Source: JBEISR01 sp044337705 (GTDB lineage Bacteria > Planctomycetota > Planctomycetia > Pirellulales > Pirellulaceae). Taken from it: a stretch of 64,000 nt of DNA. The notes below the pieces were generated by a model. That model did not search any database, had not been told where the DNA came from, and worked only from the letters and a program-made list of their open reading frames with translations. Position numbers and translations under genes: made by a program. The DNA is taken from positions 10,385 to 74,384 of the forward strand of contig JBIINB010000007.1 of assembly GCA_044337705.1 (NCBI GenBank). The letters are read 5' to 3'. This document shows positions 39,562-48,850 of the stretch, piece by piece. The first letter of the stretch is position 1; each line of letters starts with the position of its first letter.

Positions 39562-40332
39562 ATGGACCTACTGATCGACGGCTACAACCTGCTGCATCAA
39601 AGCCCTTCCATGACCGTCGATCGCGCTCCAGGCTGGACCCAAAGGGCGCGAACCCGCCTGATCCATTGGCTGGCTCGCTATCTTCCTCCCCCTGTGCAGG
39701 CGCAGACGCTTGTTGTCTTCGATGCCCCCAAACGTCCAAGCAGCCTCGATCTGGAACCCGATGGATCCCAATCCTCAGGCATCCACCGCACCGATGGCTC
39801 GGCAATCGAAGTCCGCTTTGCCATCGGATACCCTGAGGCCGACCAGCTATTGATCGAACTGATCGGAAAGCACAGCCACCCAAGCAAACTTCTTGTCGTC
39901 AGCTCCGATCGTGCCATACGCAACGCAGCGCAGCGGCGAAGATCCGAACATCGGGCAAGCCAGGAATGGATCGAAGACCTACTGGCTAGATCACCCCAGG
40001 CACTCCCCGCGCGCTACCGTCATCCGGATCCCCACAGCCTCTCACATAGGCCAAGTACCACCGGAAAGCCGCACCCAACCGATCCCAACTTCAACTGGAT
40101 CGCATGGTTTGGACTGGAAGCTTCTCAGGAACCAACCAAAGCCAGCCCGCAACCCGATGCGTTATCCTTGGCCAGGCAGAAAGAGAATGGACCGAGGAGC
40201 GATCCAGCCGATCACTCGACACCGCCAGCGAAAGCACCTCCTCACTCCTATGGCGCTCGAAAGAAAAAACTCCCAGGCAAGCCGCCTGAACTGCCGCCTG
40301 ACTGGAATGCAGACGAGTTTCTGGATTCCTGA
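39562..40332 (+). CDS. NYN domain ribonuclease of the YacP type
   Basis: The 256-residue protein begins MDLLIDGYNLLHQ, the first acidic motif of NYN/PIN-like nucleases. VVFDAPKRPSS, GYPEADQLLIELI and VVSSDRAIRNAAQRR follow, matching YacP, which cleaves rRNA or mRNA in Bacillus. The three acidic positions (Asp6, Asp in VVFD, Asp in PEAD/SSD) should coordinate metal. The C-terminal third (about 155-256) is a Pro/Ser/Lys-rich disordered tail not usual for YacP. The start lies ten bases behind the DUF4254 gene. The gene is followed directly by the 84-bp repeat array. Confidence 0.85.
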   Translation: MDLLIDGYNLLHQSPSMTVDRAPGWTQRARTRLIHWLARYLPPPVQAQTLVVFDAPKRPSSLDLEPDGSQSSGIHRTDGSAIEVRFAIGYPEADQLLIELIGKHSHPSKLLVVSSDRAIRNAAQRRRSEHRASQEWIEDLLARSPQALPARYRHPDPHSLSHRPSTTGKPHPTDPNFNWIAWFGLEASQEPTKASPQPDALSLARQKENGPRSDPADHSTPPAKAPPHSYGARKKKLPGKPPELPPDWNADEFLDS

Positions 40333-40370
40333 GAACTGGAGAGGTTATCTTCTCCTACGATCGCTGTCTT

Positions 40371-40874
40371 GTGGCATGGCCGTCTCGGCCATGTCGCTTC
40401 AACCACGGGCGGGACGCCCGTGCCACTCTCTGTGCTCCGCCGACCAGCAATCTCGTGGCATGGCCGTCTCGGCCATGTGGCCTCAACCACGGGCGGGACG
40501 CCCGTGCCACTCTCTGTGCTTCAGCGACCAGCAATCTCGTGGCATGGCCGTCTCGGCCATGTGGCCTCAACCACGGGCGGGACGCCCGTGCCACTCTCTG
40601 TGCTCCGGCCACCAGCAATCTTGTGCCATGGCCGTCTCGGCCATGTCGCCTCAACCACCGGCGGGACGCCCGTGCCACTCTCTGTGTTCCGCCGGCCAGC
40701 AATCTCGTGGCATGGCCGTCCCGGCCATGTTTTCTAAACCACGAGCGGGACGCCCGTGCCACTCTCCGTGCTCCGGCGACCAGCAATCTCGTGGCATGGC
40801 CGTCTCGGCCATGTGGCTTCAACCACGGGCGGGACCCCCATGCCACTCTCTGTGCTCGGCCGACCAGCAATCTA
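40371..40874. repeat. Array of six 84-bp direct repeats in the 40333-41029 gap
   Basis: Six units start at 40371, 40455, 40539, 40623, 40707 and 40791, with an exact 84-base period. Each unit holds two hairpins: ggcatggccgtctcggccat(gtc) and ccacgggcgggacgcccgtg, joined by tctctgtgctccg-type spacer and ccagcaatct. Because 84 is a multiple of three, frames stay open through the array and give repeated peptides such as NHGRDARATL and TTGGTPVPLS, which are spurious. Units differ at only a few positions. There are no unique spacers, so this is not a CRISPR array. It separates the YacP gene from the secretion cluster. Confidence 0.95.
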
Positions 40875-41029
40875 GAACTACCAGCGTTTGCTTCTTATTT
40901 GCTTGGGATCAGGCCGTTTCTCGGATATGGTATACTCTTTAGACTTTGCGGGGCTCCCCTGGTGGCCGTCCCGTCGCCTTCGCCAAACCCTGTCCCCGTC
41001 ACAGGTCTCTTGTCGCCAGGAGCGTTGGG

Positions 41030-42784
41030 ATGAACCAGCCAAATCGCGATTACACCGATCTCCTCCTCTCCAAAGGAATCATCAGCCTCGAACAGTTGAC
41101 CGAGGCAGTGAAGCTTGGGAAGTCGGAAGACAAGTCCGTCGGCGAAGCCCTGGTGGCTCTCGGATACGCCACCCCAGAGGAGGTAACTCGGGCTCTAGCC
41201 AAGTTCAACAAGGTCGAGTACGTGGACCTGACCGAGACGAGGATTGCAGACGATGTAATCCAGTTGGTGCCCGAATCGGTCGCCCGCGAAAATGCAATCA
41301 TCCCGATTTCTGAGGATTCCGGAACGATCCGCGTCCTGATTTCCAACCCCTTTGACATCGAGACGGTCGAAAAGCTGCGATTCATCCTGAACCGCAAAGT
41401 CGACACCGCACTGGCCCCCAAGGAGCACATTCTCGAAGCGATCAACCGCTACTACGGGCAGGTGGAAGGGGAGTCGGCCGACTCGATGCTCCAGGAATTC
41501 ACCGACACGCAGATCGACTTCACCGAAACCCAGGAAGATGGTGCCGATATCGACGAGGGGGTCGACGAAAGCGCAGCCCCCGTCGTGCGACTGGTCCACC
41601 TGATGATCGCCGAAGCGGTGCAACTGCGAGCCAGCGACATCCACGTCGAACCCTTTGAGGACCGGGTCCGCATCCGCTACCGCATCGACGGCGTCCTTGT
41701 CGAACGGGACAGCCCCCCCAGACGACTCCTGGCGGCCATCCTCTCGCGTATCAAAATTCTGGCGAAAATGGACATCGCCGAACGACGACGCCCCCAGGAC
41801 GGGCGAATCAAAATTACCGTTGGCGAAAAAGAACTCGACCTCCGCGTCTCCATCATTCCTACCAACCACGGCCAGTCGGCCGTGATGCGTATTCTCGATA
41901 AAGACAACATCAAAGTCGGGATCCGCCAGCTGGGTCTGGCCGAACGCGACTTCAAGATCTTCACAGGCCTGATCAAACGGCCCAACGGCATCTTTCTAGT
42001 GACCGGTCCCACCGGTTCGGGGAAAACCACCACTCTCTACGCTGCACTCAATGCACTGAACCGACCCGACCGAAAAATCATCACCGCCGAAGATCCAGTC
42101 GAATACTACCTGCAGGGGATCAACCAAGTCGAAGTCCGACACAACATCGGACTCGACTTCGCCCGCATCATCCGTGCCATGCTCCGGCAAGCCCCCAACA
42201 TCATCCTGGTAGGGGAGATGCGAGACACCGAGACGGCTTCGATGGGGATCCAGGCATCTCTGACTGGACACTTGGTTTTTAGCACACTGCACACGAACGA
42301 TGCGCCCAGCGCCATCACACGAATGACAGATATGGGGGTGCCCGGCTACTTGGTCGCAAGCAGCGTGATCGCGGTTCTGGGGCAGCGGTTGGTGCGGAAG
42401 ATCTGCACCCGTTGCAAGCAGCCGCACACCCTATCCGATAGCGTCCTGGCGGACGCGGGGATCCCCCCGGAAGTGGCGGCGGCGGCAAAGGTATCCCGCG
42501 GCAAGGGCTGTCCCTACTGTCAAAAATCGGGCTACCGAGGCCGCATCGGGATCTACGAACTGATGGTGGTCTCCAACCGACTCCGGGAGATGATGTTCCA
42601 GAACAAGTCGACCTCCGAATTGCGGGAGCAGGCGATTCGAGAGGGAATGACCACCCTCTACTGCGACGGTATCCGAAAGGTGCTGGGAGGAATCACCACC
42701 CTGGAGGAGGTCTACAAGACCGCCAAGCGGACCGAGCAGGATGTGCTGGCGGTACAGAATGTGATCAAGGAATTCACCACCTGA
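41030..42784 (+). CDS. Type II secretion / type IV pilus assembly ATPase (GspE/PilB), copy 1
   Basis: The 584-residue protein has an N-terminal MshEN-type domain (about residues 1-150, KGIISLEQLTEAVKLGKSED, then a repeat of the fold near 60-130) and a C-terminal motor (about 200-570). Motifs: GPTGSGKTTTLYAALNAL (Walker A), the Asp box near ITAEDPVEYYL, Walker B IILVGEMRDTETA, and the His box FSTLHTNDAPSAITR. Four zinc-binding Cys lie in CTRCKQ and CPYCQ. It powers assembly of a pilus or pseudopilus from the cytoplasmic face. An AGGAG site precedes the ATG at 41030. It opens the long secretion cluster; a PilT-type gene and a second GspE follow. Confidence 0.94.
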   Translation: MNQPNRDYTDLLLSKGIISLEQLTEAVKLGKSEDKSVGEALVALGYATPEEVTRALAKFNKVEYVDLTETRIADDVIQLVPESVARENAIIPISEDSGTIRVLISNPFDIETVEKLRFILNRKVDTALAPKEHILEAINRYYGQVEGESADSMLQEFTDTQIDFTETQEDGADIDEGVDESAAPVVRLVHLMIAEAVQLRASDIHVEPFEDRVRIRYRIDGVLVERDSPPRRLLAAILSRIKILAKMDIAERRRPQDGRIKITVGEKELDLRVSIIPTNHGQSAVMRILDKDNIKVGIRQLGLAERDFKIFTGLIKRPNGIFLVTGPTGSGKTTTLYAALNALNRPDRKIITAEDPVEYYLQGINQVEVRHNIGLDFARIIRAMLRQAPNIILVGEMRDTETASMGIQASLTGHLVFSTLHTNDAPSAITRMTDMGVPGYLVASSVIAVLGQRLVRKICTRCKQPHTLSDSVLADAGIPPEVAAAAKVSRGKGCPYCQKSGYRGRIGIYELMVVSNRLREMMFQNKSTSELREQAIREGMTTLYCDGIRKVLGGITTLEEVYKTAKRTEQDVLAVQNVIKEFTT

Positions 42785-42911
42785 GTCGACTTCCAGGGAG
42801 CGGGCCAGCCCCGAGACCTGAGAGGGTCGGCCACTGGTCCACCCCTGTTTGTCGCGTCATCGGCAAAAAATCGCTTTTTCGAAACGAATCGCGGGAAGGA
42901 ATCGATCTCCC

Positions 42912-44030
42912 ATGGCAACAGTGCTTATCGACAAACTCCTCCAGGCTTGCGTCAAGCAAGGAGCCAGCGACATCCATATCGTCGTCGGTCAGCCCCCTGT
43001 CTTTCGTCTTCACGGGCGGATGCGTAAGCTGGAAACCAAGGTGCTGGAACCTGACGACACCATGGCGCTGATGAAAAGCATCGCCCCCGAACGATGCCAG
43101 CGCGAACTCCAGGAGTCGGGAAGCTCCGACTTCGGCTTTGCCTTCGGCGATCTGGCCCGCTTCCGCGTCTCGATCTTCAAGCAGCGCGGCTTCGTCTCGA
43201 TGGTGCTGCGGCAGATCCCCAACGACAAGCTGACTCCCGAACAGCTGGGGCTCCCCGAGGCGGTGGTCAAGATGGTGCTGCGGCCCCGCGGCCTGGTGCT
43301 GGTCACCGGACCAACCGGGTCGGGAAAAAGCACGACTCTGGCCAGTCTGGTGAACTACATCAACGAAACCCACGATCACCATATCATCACAATCGAAGAT
43401 CCGATCGAGTTCTACCACGACCATATCAAATCGACGATCAACCAGCGCGAGGTGGGGGTCGACGTCCCCAGCTTCTCTGAAGCGATTCGACGCGCATTGC
43501 GCCAGGACCCCGACGTCATCCTGGTGGGGGAAATGCGCGACCTCGAAACGATCAGCGCTGCGATCAGCGCTGCAGAAACCGGCCACATCGTCTTCGGTAC
43601 GCTTCACACCAACAGCGCCCAGGGCACCGTCAACCGGATCATCGATGCATTTCCTGGGAACCTCCAGGACCAGATCCGCACCCAGCTGAGCACCGCGCTG
43701 CTGGGTGTGGTCGCTCAAACGCTGATCCCCAAGATCGGCGGGGGCCGCGTGGCCGCCTATGAAATCCTCGTAGTCACCCCCGGGATCGCCAACCTAATCC
43801 GCGAAAACAAGACGTTCCGTATCTCGTCGGCCATCCAGACCGGCGCCAAATTCGGGATGAATCTGATGGACGATGCCCTCTTCAACCTGTGGCGGGATGG
43901 CAAGGTCACCGTAGAGGATATCCTCGCCAAAGCCCACCGCCCCGATGATCTGGCCAAGCGAATCGTCAACGCCCGCCGTGGCATCGCCGATGACGCTCCA
44001 GGGGAAGAATTCGATCACGGCAACACCTGA
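42912..44030 (+). CDS. pilT: Twitching-motility ATPase (PilT type)
   Basis: The 372-residue protein has the PilT layout: an N-terminal PAS-like part beginning with QGASDIHIVVGQPPVFRLHG and a RecA-like core with GPTGSGKSTTLASLVNYI (Walker A), the Asp box, RQDPDVILVGEMRDLETI (Walker B) and the His box FGTLHTNSAQGTVNRIID. The typical PilT C-terminal signature AIRNLI is represented by GIANLIRENK. There is no MshEN domain and no zinc motif, as expected. PilT drives pilus disassembly. Its presence beside two assembly ATPases argues for a retractable pilus-like system, not a pure T2SS. It begins 128 bases behind copy 1 of GspE/PilB. Confidence 0.93.
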   Translation: MATVLIDKLLQACVKQGASDIHIVVGQPPVFRLHGRMRKLETKVLEPDDTMALMKSIAPERCQRELQESGSSDFGFAFGDLARFRVSIFKQRGFVSMVLRQIPNDKLTPEQLGLPEAVVKMVLRPRGLVLVTGPTGSGKSTTLASLVNYINETHDHHIITIEDPIEFYHDHIKSTINQREVGVDVPSFSEAIRRALRQDPDVILVGEMRDLETISAAISAAETGHIVFGTLHTNSAQGTVNRIIDAFPGNLQDQIRTQLSTALLGVVAQTLIPKIGGGRVAAYEILVVTPGIANLIRENKTFRISSAIQTGAKFGMNLMDDALFNLWRDGKVTVEDILAKAHRPDDLAKRIVNARRGIADDAPGEEFDHGNT

Positions 44031-44107
44031 CCCCCGATCGCTCTGCCCCTTCGGTTCTCCTTTGTCCCCCAAGCCATCTCCAAGAACTATCTCAGGGAAC
44101 TCCCACC

Positions 44108-45826
44108 ATGGCCGTTCGAAAGCTCGGACAAATCCTGGTCGACATGGGTTTCATCACCGACGAGCAACTGGTGCTGCTGGTGGAAGAGCAGAAGCAGCAG
44201 CCAGGGGCGCTGATCGGGAAAGTCGCCGAGGAGATGGCGCTCATCACCGACAACCAATTGGCTCAGGCGCTGGCCGAGCAGATGAACATGCAGGTGGTGA
44301 CGCTGGAAGACAACAAAGTCGCCCCCGATATCCTGGCCAAGATCACCGAATCGATGGCCCAGCTCTATCGCGTCATCCCTGTCAAATTCGACGGCCACAC
44401 CCTCACGGTCGCCACCTGCGATCCACAGAATCTGACCACGCAGGATGAACTGAGGACCTTCCTCGGCTATGACATCCAAATGGCCGTCTGCACGGAACGG
44501 GAAATCAAGCAGGCGATCGAAAAACACTACTCTTCCGACCTGGAGAGTTTCGAGCGGATCGTTAGCGACCTGGCCAAAGACGAAGAACTGTTCGCAGCGG
44601 CCAGCAAGATGATGAAGGACGGCACCTTTGACCTCGACGGGGCCGAAGCCCTGGCCGATAGCGCACCAGTCCGAAAACTCCTGAACCTCGTGCTCCTCCT
44701 GGCGATCAAGGATCACGCCAGCGATATCCACCTGGAGCCGTTCGAAGACGAATTCCGTATCCGCATCAAGGCAGAAGGGGTCCTATACGAAATGGTCCCC
44801 CCACCTCGCCACTTGGCCTTCGCCATCACCACCCGCATCAAAGTGATGGCCAACCTCGATATCGCCGAACGGCGACTCCCCCAGGACGGCCGAATCGAAC
44901 TGATGGTGGGAGGCCACCCGGTCGACCTCCGCGTCTCCGTCCTGCCCACCCTTTTTGGTGAGTCGGTCGTGATGCGAGTCCTCGACCGCTCCGTCGTCTC
45001 GCTCGACCTGGCCAAGGTCGGCATGAATGCCTCGACCCTGGAAACCTTTCGCAAGATCATCGAACGACCCAACGGCATCATCCTGGTCACCGGCCCCACC
45101 GGTTCCGGGAAGACCACCACGCTCTACTCGGCCCTCAGCGAACTCAACCACATCGAAGACAAGCTGATCACCACCGAAGATCCGGTCGAATACGATATCG
45201 ACGGCATTGTCCAAATCCCCATCGACCACGACATCGGCGTCACCTTCGCCTCCTGCCTCCGCGCTATCCTCCGCCAGGATCCAGACAAAATCCTCGTCGG
45301 GGAAATCCGCGATCTGGAGACGGCCGAGATCGCGGTGCAAGCCTCTTTAACTGGGCACTTGGTTTTCAGTACACTCCACACGAACGATGCGCCCAGCACC
45401 ATCACACGTATGAAGGATATGGGAATCCCCACCTTCTTGATCACGGCGACCGTCGAAGCCATTCTGGCTCAACGGCTGGTCCGACGGATCTGCACCAAAT
45501 GCCGGGAAGAGACCGAACCACCGCACGAGATGCTGATGGACCTGGGATTCGACCCCAACAATTTGGGGGATAAGAAGTTTTACCGAGGAGCCGGATGCGA
45601 TGCCTGCAACAACACCGGCTACAAAGGGCGCATCGGGCTGTTTGAGCTGATGATTCTCAATGACGAACTGCGGGACATGATCATGACCAACTCCACCACC
45701 GACGATCTGCGCAACCGAGCCGCTGCGGGAGGCATGGTGACGCTCCGGGAGTACGGCCTGAAGTATGTCCTGGAGGGGATCACCACCGCCGACGAAGTGG
45801 TCCGCGAGACGGTTTTGGACGGATAG
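44108..45826 (+). CDS. Type II secretion / type IV pilus assembly ATPase (GspE/PilB), copy 2
   Basis: The 572-residue protein has an MshEN domain (about residues 1-150, FITDEQLVLLVEEQKQQPGA) and a GspE motor with Walker A GPTGSGKTTTLYSALSEL, Asp box TTEDPVEYDIDG, Walker B ILVGEIRDLETAE and His box FSTLHTNDAPSTITR. The zinc motif is CTKCREE...CDACNNTGY. It is a paralogue of the gene at 41030; a 21-base stretch in the His-box region is identical between them (42290-42310 and 45377-45397). Two assembly ATPases in one cluster could serve separate subassemblies or form a mixed hexamer. It follows the PilT gene by 77 bases. Confidence 0.94.
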   Translation: MAVRKLGQILVDMGFITDEQLVLLVEEQKQQPGALIGKVAEEMALITDNQLAQALAEQMNMQVVTLEDNKVAPDILAKITESMAQLYRVIPVKFDGHTLTVATCDPQNLTTQDELRTFLGYDIQMAVCTEREIKQAIEKHYSSDLESFERIVSDLAKDEELFAAASKMMKDGTFDLDGAEALADSAPVRKLLNLVLLLAIKDHASDIHLEPFEDEFRIRIKAEGVLYEMVPPPRHLAFAITTRIKVMANLDIAERRLPQDGRIELMVGGHPVDLRVSVLPTLFGESVVMRVLDRSVVSLDLAKVGMNASTLETFRKIIERPNGIILVTGPTGSGKTTTLYSALSELNHIEDKLITTEDPVEYDIDGIVQIPIDHDIGVTFASCLRAILRQDPDKILVGEIRDLETAEIAVQASLTGHLVFSTLHTNDAPSTITRMKDMGIPTFLITATVEAILAQRLVRRICTKCREETEPPHEMLMDLGFDPNNLGDKKFYRGAGCDACNNTGYKGRIGLFELMILNDELRDMIMTNSTTDDLRNRAAAGGMVTLREYGLKYVLEGITTADEVVRETVLDG

Positions 45827-46089
45827 CCGATCCATCGGCCGCAGGTTTCCGAGCGATGCGGGTCCCTTTTCTCGCCGCTTTCCCGTCCAAAACCGCGAAA
45901 AATTCGACGAATTCCGGCATTCTGCCAACCATAATCACAAGTCGCCTGGAGATGCCCGCAAGGCCCTTATCCAGTTCGGGCGAAGCCCATCGATCGCTTG
46001 TCCCCAATACACCGACACCTTCTGGTGGCCGATGCATTCCACGGCCACCGCACCTGTGAAGTCTTCCGAAATCAGCAGGAAACCGAGCC

Positions 46090-47541
46090 ATGCCGATCTT
46101 CCAATTCGAAGCAATGGACCGCACCGGACAGGAAATCAAGGACGTTATCGAGGCGGCCAACGAAGAAGAAGCACAGTCTACCATCCGGCAGATGGGCTAT
46201 TTCGTCACCAAGATTTCGATGAAAAAGGGAGCCGACGCCAAAGCGGCCCCAGGTGCGAAAAAGAAACGCCCCTTCGCTCTGGGTGGGGCCAAGACCAAGC
46301 ACATCTGCACCTTCACCCGGCAGCTTTCCATCCTTCAGGATGCAGGTCTGCCAATCCTTCGCAGCCTGAAGATTCTGGAAAACAACCAGAAACCGGGCAA
46401 GCTGAAGAACGCTCTGATGGACGTCTGCGATGAGATCGAAACCGGTTCGACTCTCTCGGAGGCGATGTCCAAATGCCCCAAGGTCTTTAGCCGACTCTAC
46501 GTGAACATGATCAAGGCCGGGGAGGCGGGGGGTGCTCTGGAAACAATTCTGCAGCGTTTGTCGGACTTCCTGGAAAGCGCCGAATCGCTGAAGCGGAAGG
46601 TGAAAGGGGCGATGATCTACCCGGTGGTGGTGGTGCTGGTCGCGTGCGGCATCCTCACCTTCATCATGTGGAAGATCGTTCCCACCTTCAAAAAGATGTT
46701 CGAGGAATTCGAACTGAAACTGCCCCCACCCACCCAGCTGCTGATCGCAATGAGCGATTACGTGGTGAACTACTGGTTCCTTCTGCTTTTGGTGCCGATC
46801 GGCTACCTGATGGTGATGAAGCTGATTCGAAAATTTCGGCATGGCCGAATGGGCTACGACATGTTCATTCTCAAGGTGCCGGTCTTCGGGAACCTGATCG
46901 AAAAGAACATTCTTGCCAGAACCACTCGAACCCTCGGAACGCTGGTCACCAGCGGTGTTCCGATTCTCGAAGCGCTCAACATCACCAAGGAAACAGCCAA
47001 CAATGCGCTGTTTGAGCGGATTTTCAGCAAGGTGATCGAATCGATCCGCGAGGGGGATGTCATCAGCAAGCCGATGCAGAAATACTCCAGCCCCGGCTTT
47101 CACCCAATGGCCCTTTTCTTCTGGGCCCTTATGGGCTCCTTCCCTGGAGTGATGGTGCTGTCGGTCGCGCTCACCGCCGGCCGTGGACTCAACTCTGGGA
47201 AGAACAAAGGCACCTCCGAAAGCCTCACCTACATGGGCGGCTACATGATCCTGCTAGGGATGGTTTTTGCCGGCCTCTTTTATGTGATGAAGATGAAAAA
47301 GCGAGTGATCGACGACCTAGTGGTCAACATGGTCGACGTCGGTGAAGAGACCGGCGAACTCGACACGATGCTCTACAAGGTCGCCGACAACTACGACGAA
47401 GAAGTGCGCGTGATGACCGAAGGATTGACCAAGCTGATCGAACCGCTCTTGATCGTCTTCCTTGGGCTGGCGGTCGGCTTCATCGTCATTTCGCTCTTCA
47501 TGCCGCTGGTCAGTCTGATCACCAGCCTCAGCAGCAAGTAA
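46090..47541 (+). CDS. Type II secretion / pilus inner-membrane platform protein (GspF/PilC) with insertion
   Basis: The 483-residue protein has the two GspF domains: the first (about residues 73-195, FTRQLSILQDAGLPILRSLK) with a membrane helix near 175-200, and the second (about 275-470, RTTRTLGTLVTSGVPILEAL). Relatives are about 400 residues. The extra length is a 65-70 residue segment at about 338-405 with two hydrophobic stretches (MALFFWALMGSFPGVMVLSV and GGYMILLGMVFAGLFYVM). It splits the second domain between SSPGFHPM and VVNMVDVGEETGELD, sequences that normally adjoin. The protein couples the ATPase to pilin assembly. An AGGAAA site precedes the start. The assembly ATPase gene is 263 bases upstream. 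Confidence 0.92.
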   Translation: MPIFQFEAMDRTGQEIKDVIEAANEEEAQSTIRQMGYFVTKISMKKGADAKAAPGAKKKRPFALGGAKTKHICTFTRQLSILQDAGLPILRSLKILENNQKPGKLKNALMDVCDEIETGSTLSEAMSKCPKVFSRLYVNMIKAGEAGGALETILQRLSDFLESAESLKRKVKGAMIYPVVVVLVACGILTFIMWKIVPTFKKMFEEFELKLPPPTQLLIAMSDYVVNYWFLLLLVPIGYLMVMKLIRKFRHGRMGYDMFILKVPVFGNLIEKNILARTTRTLGTLVTSGVPILEALNITKETANNALFERIFSKVIESIREGDVISKPMQKYSSPGFHPMALFFWALMGSFPGVMVLSVALTAGRGLNSGKNKGTSESLTYMGGYMILLGMVFAGLFYVMKMKKRVIDDLVVNMVDVGEETGELDTMLYKVADNYDEEVRVMTEGLTKLIEPLLIVFLGLAVGFIVISLFMPLVSLITSLSSK

Positions 47542-47690
47542 GAGGGACGAGCGACGAACGATTCGCCCAAGGTGCTTTCTGGCCAAGCGATCGCCAGGAA
47601 GCACCGGCGGGATTCGGGACAAACAAGACGTCGGAACATCCAAACCCAAACATCCAACTGACGATTCCCCTGGCGGGAGGCACCCTGGCG

Positions 47691-48773
47691 ATGATGAGAT
47701 CCAATCGAAGTCGGCAAGCAGCTCGGCACGCATTCACTCTGGTCGAAATCCTAGTAGCGATCGGGATCCTGGTGCTGCTGGCTGCCATCGCCACCCCCGT
47801 GGCACTCAATGCCCTGAAGTCCGCTCAAGCCTCGGCACTGAAAATGGAAGTCAACGGGCTGGCCGATGCGATCGAGCAGTACCGGTCGAAGTATGGCGAC
47901 TACCCGCCCGATGGCAGCAACTGGACCATTCTTGAACGCCACTGCCGCAAGGCGTTCCCGCAGATTTTGCAAACGGAACTGAACCTGTTGCGACGGGATA
48001 TTCTGGCGTCGCTGAACTACACGGGGCCTGCGATCCCATCGGCAGACCTAGAAGGGTTTCGGGCGATGAATCCCGCCGAAGCACTCGTCTTCTTCCTGGG
48101 TGGCTTCAGCAGAAATCCACAGCGACCTTTCACCGGCCCCGGAGGCCCCTTCGCTCTGGTCCCCGGCAGCACGACGGCCTACCAGTACAACCCAGCCCGC
48201 GAAAACGCCTTCTATGAATTCAACTCAGGCCAGCTGACGCTGACCCAGACCGCCTTTGGCAACGCCACCGTCACGGTCAGCAACGATGAATCGCGATTCC
48301 AGACCGGTACTTCCAGTCAAGGTGACCCGAACGATCTTTTGCCAGTTTATCTCGACAAGTACCAACGAGCCCCAATCGTGTACTTCGACAGCCGCACCTA
48401 CGCGATTCCGGATCCCAACGCCACTGGAAACAGCGTGATCTATGTCAACCGTGTCTCGTCGCCCCAGTTCGGGACGGCGGTGCCTTATCTGTCGGATGAG
48501 ATGAACACCACGATCGCTCCCTCACAGAATTACTTTCAGAACAAGCAATCGTTCCAGATCGTCAGTGCCGGACTCGATGGGATCTACAGCGATGCGCTCG
48601 GGGTTTTCACTTCCACTTCAACGCCCAACATCGGCACAGGCGACTTGCAGGTGTATCAGCGAAATATGAAGACCGCTTCGAAGTCGACCTCCAATACCTA
48701 CGACAACACCTCTAACTTTTCGGACATGGCGCGGCTTGGCGATGTGGCCCGCAAGTCGCTGACGTCGGATTGA
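47691..48773 (+). CDS. GspG-like major pseudopilin
   Basis: The 360-residue protein has a short basic leader and the prepilin cleavage site A-FTLVEILVAIGILVLLAA, followed by the hydrophobic helix. The EIEQYRSKYGDYPPDGSN-type segment (here DAIEQYRSKYGDYPPDG) is characteristic of GspG, the major pseudopilin. GspG is normally about 140 residues; here the globular part is over 300, so this is an enlarged version. A GGGAGG site precedes the first ATG at 47691; a second ATG follows directly. It begins the pseudopilin series behind the GspF gene. Confidence 0.87.
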   Translation: MMRSNRSRQAARHAFTLVEILVAIGILVLLAAIATPVALNALKSAQASALKMEVNGLADAIEQYRSKYGDYPPDGSNWTILERHCRKAFPQILQTELNLLRRDILASLNYTGPAIPSADLEGFRAMNPAEALVFFLGGFSRNPQRPFTGPGGPFALVPGSTTAYQYNPARENAFYEFNSGQLTLTQTAFGNATVTVSNDESRFQTGTSSQGDPNDLLPVYLDKYQRAPIVYFDSRTYAIPDPNATGNSVIYVNRVSSPQFGTAVPYLSDEMNTTIAPSQNYFQNKQSFQIVSAGLDGIYSDALGVFTSTSTPNIGTGDLQVYQRNMKTASKSTSNTYDNTSNFSDMARLGDVARKSLTSD

Positions 48774-48850
48774 TTTGCCAGACGAAGGATCAAAGCATCG
48801 ACCGGACGACTGCGGAATAGGCTCGAGTTTGGTGAGAAGGGTAGGGGACC

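Noticed and set aside
40371..40874. CRISPR array, or real proteins of 122-220 residues in the repeats
   Set aside because: The units are full 84-base copies with no unique spacers and no cas genes. The long frames exist only because the period is a multiple of three.
45826..45839. Palindrome GCCGATCCATCGGC at the end of the second GspE/PilB gene as a terminator
   Set aside because: The loop is only two bases, there is no T-run, and the GspF gene continues in the same direction.
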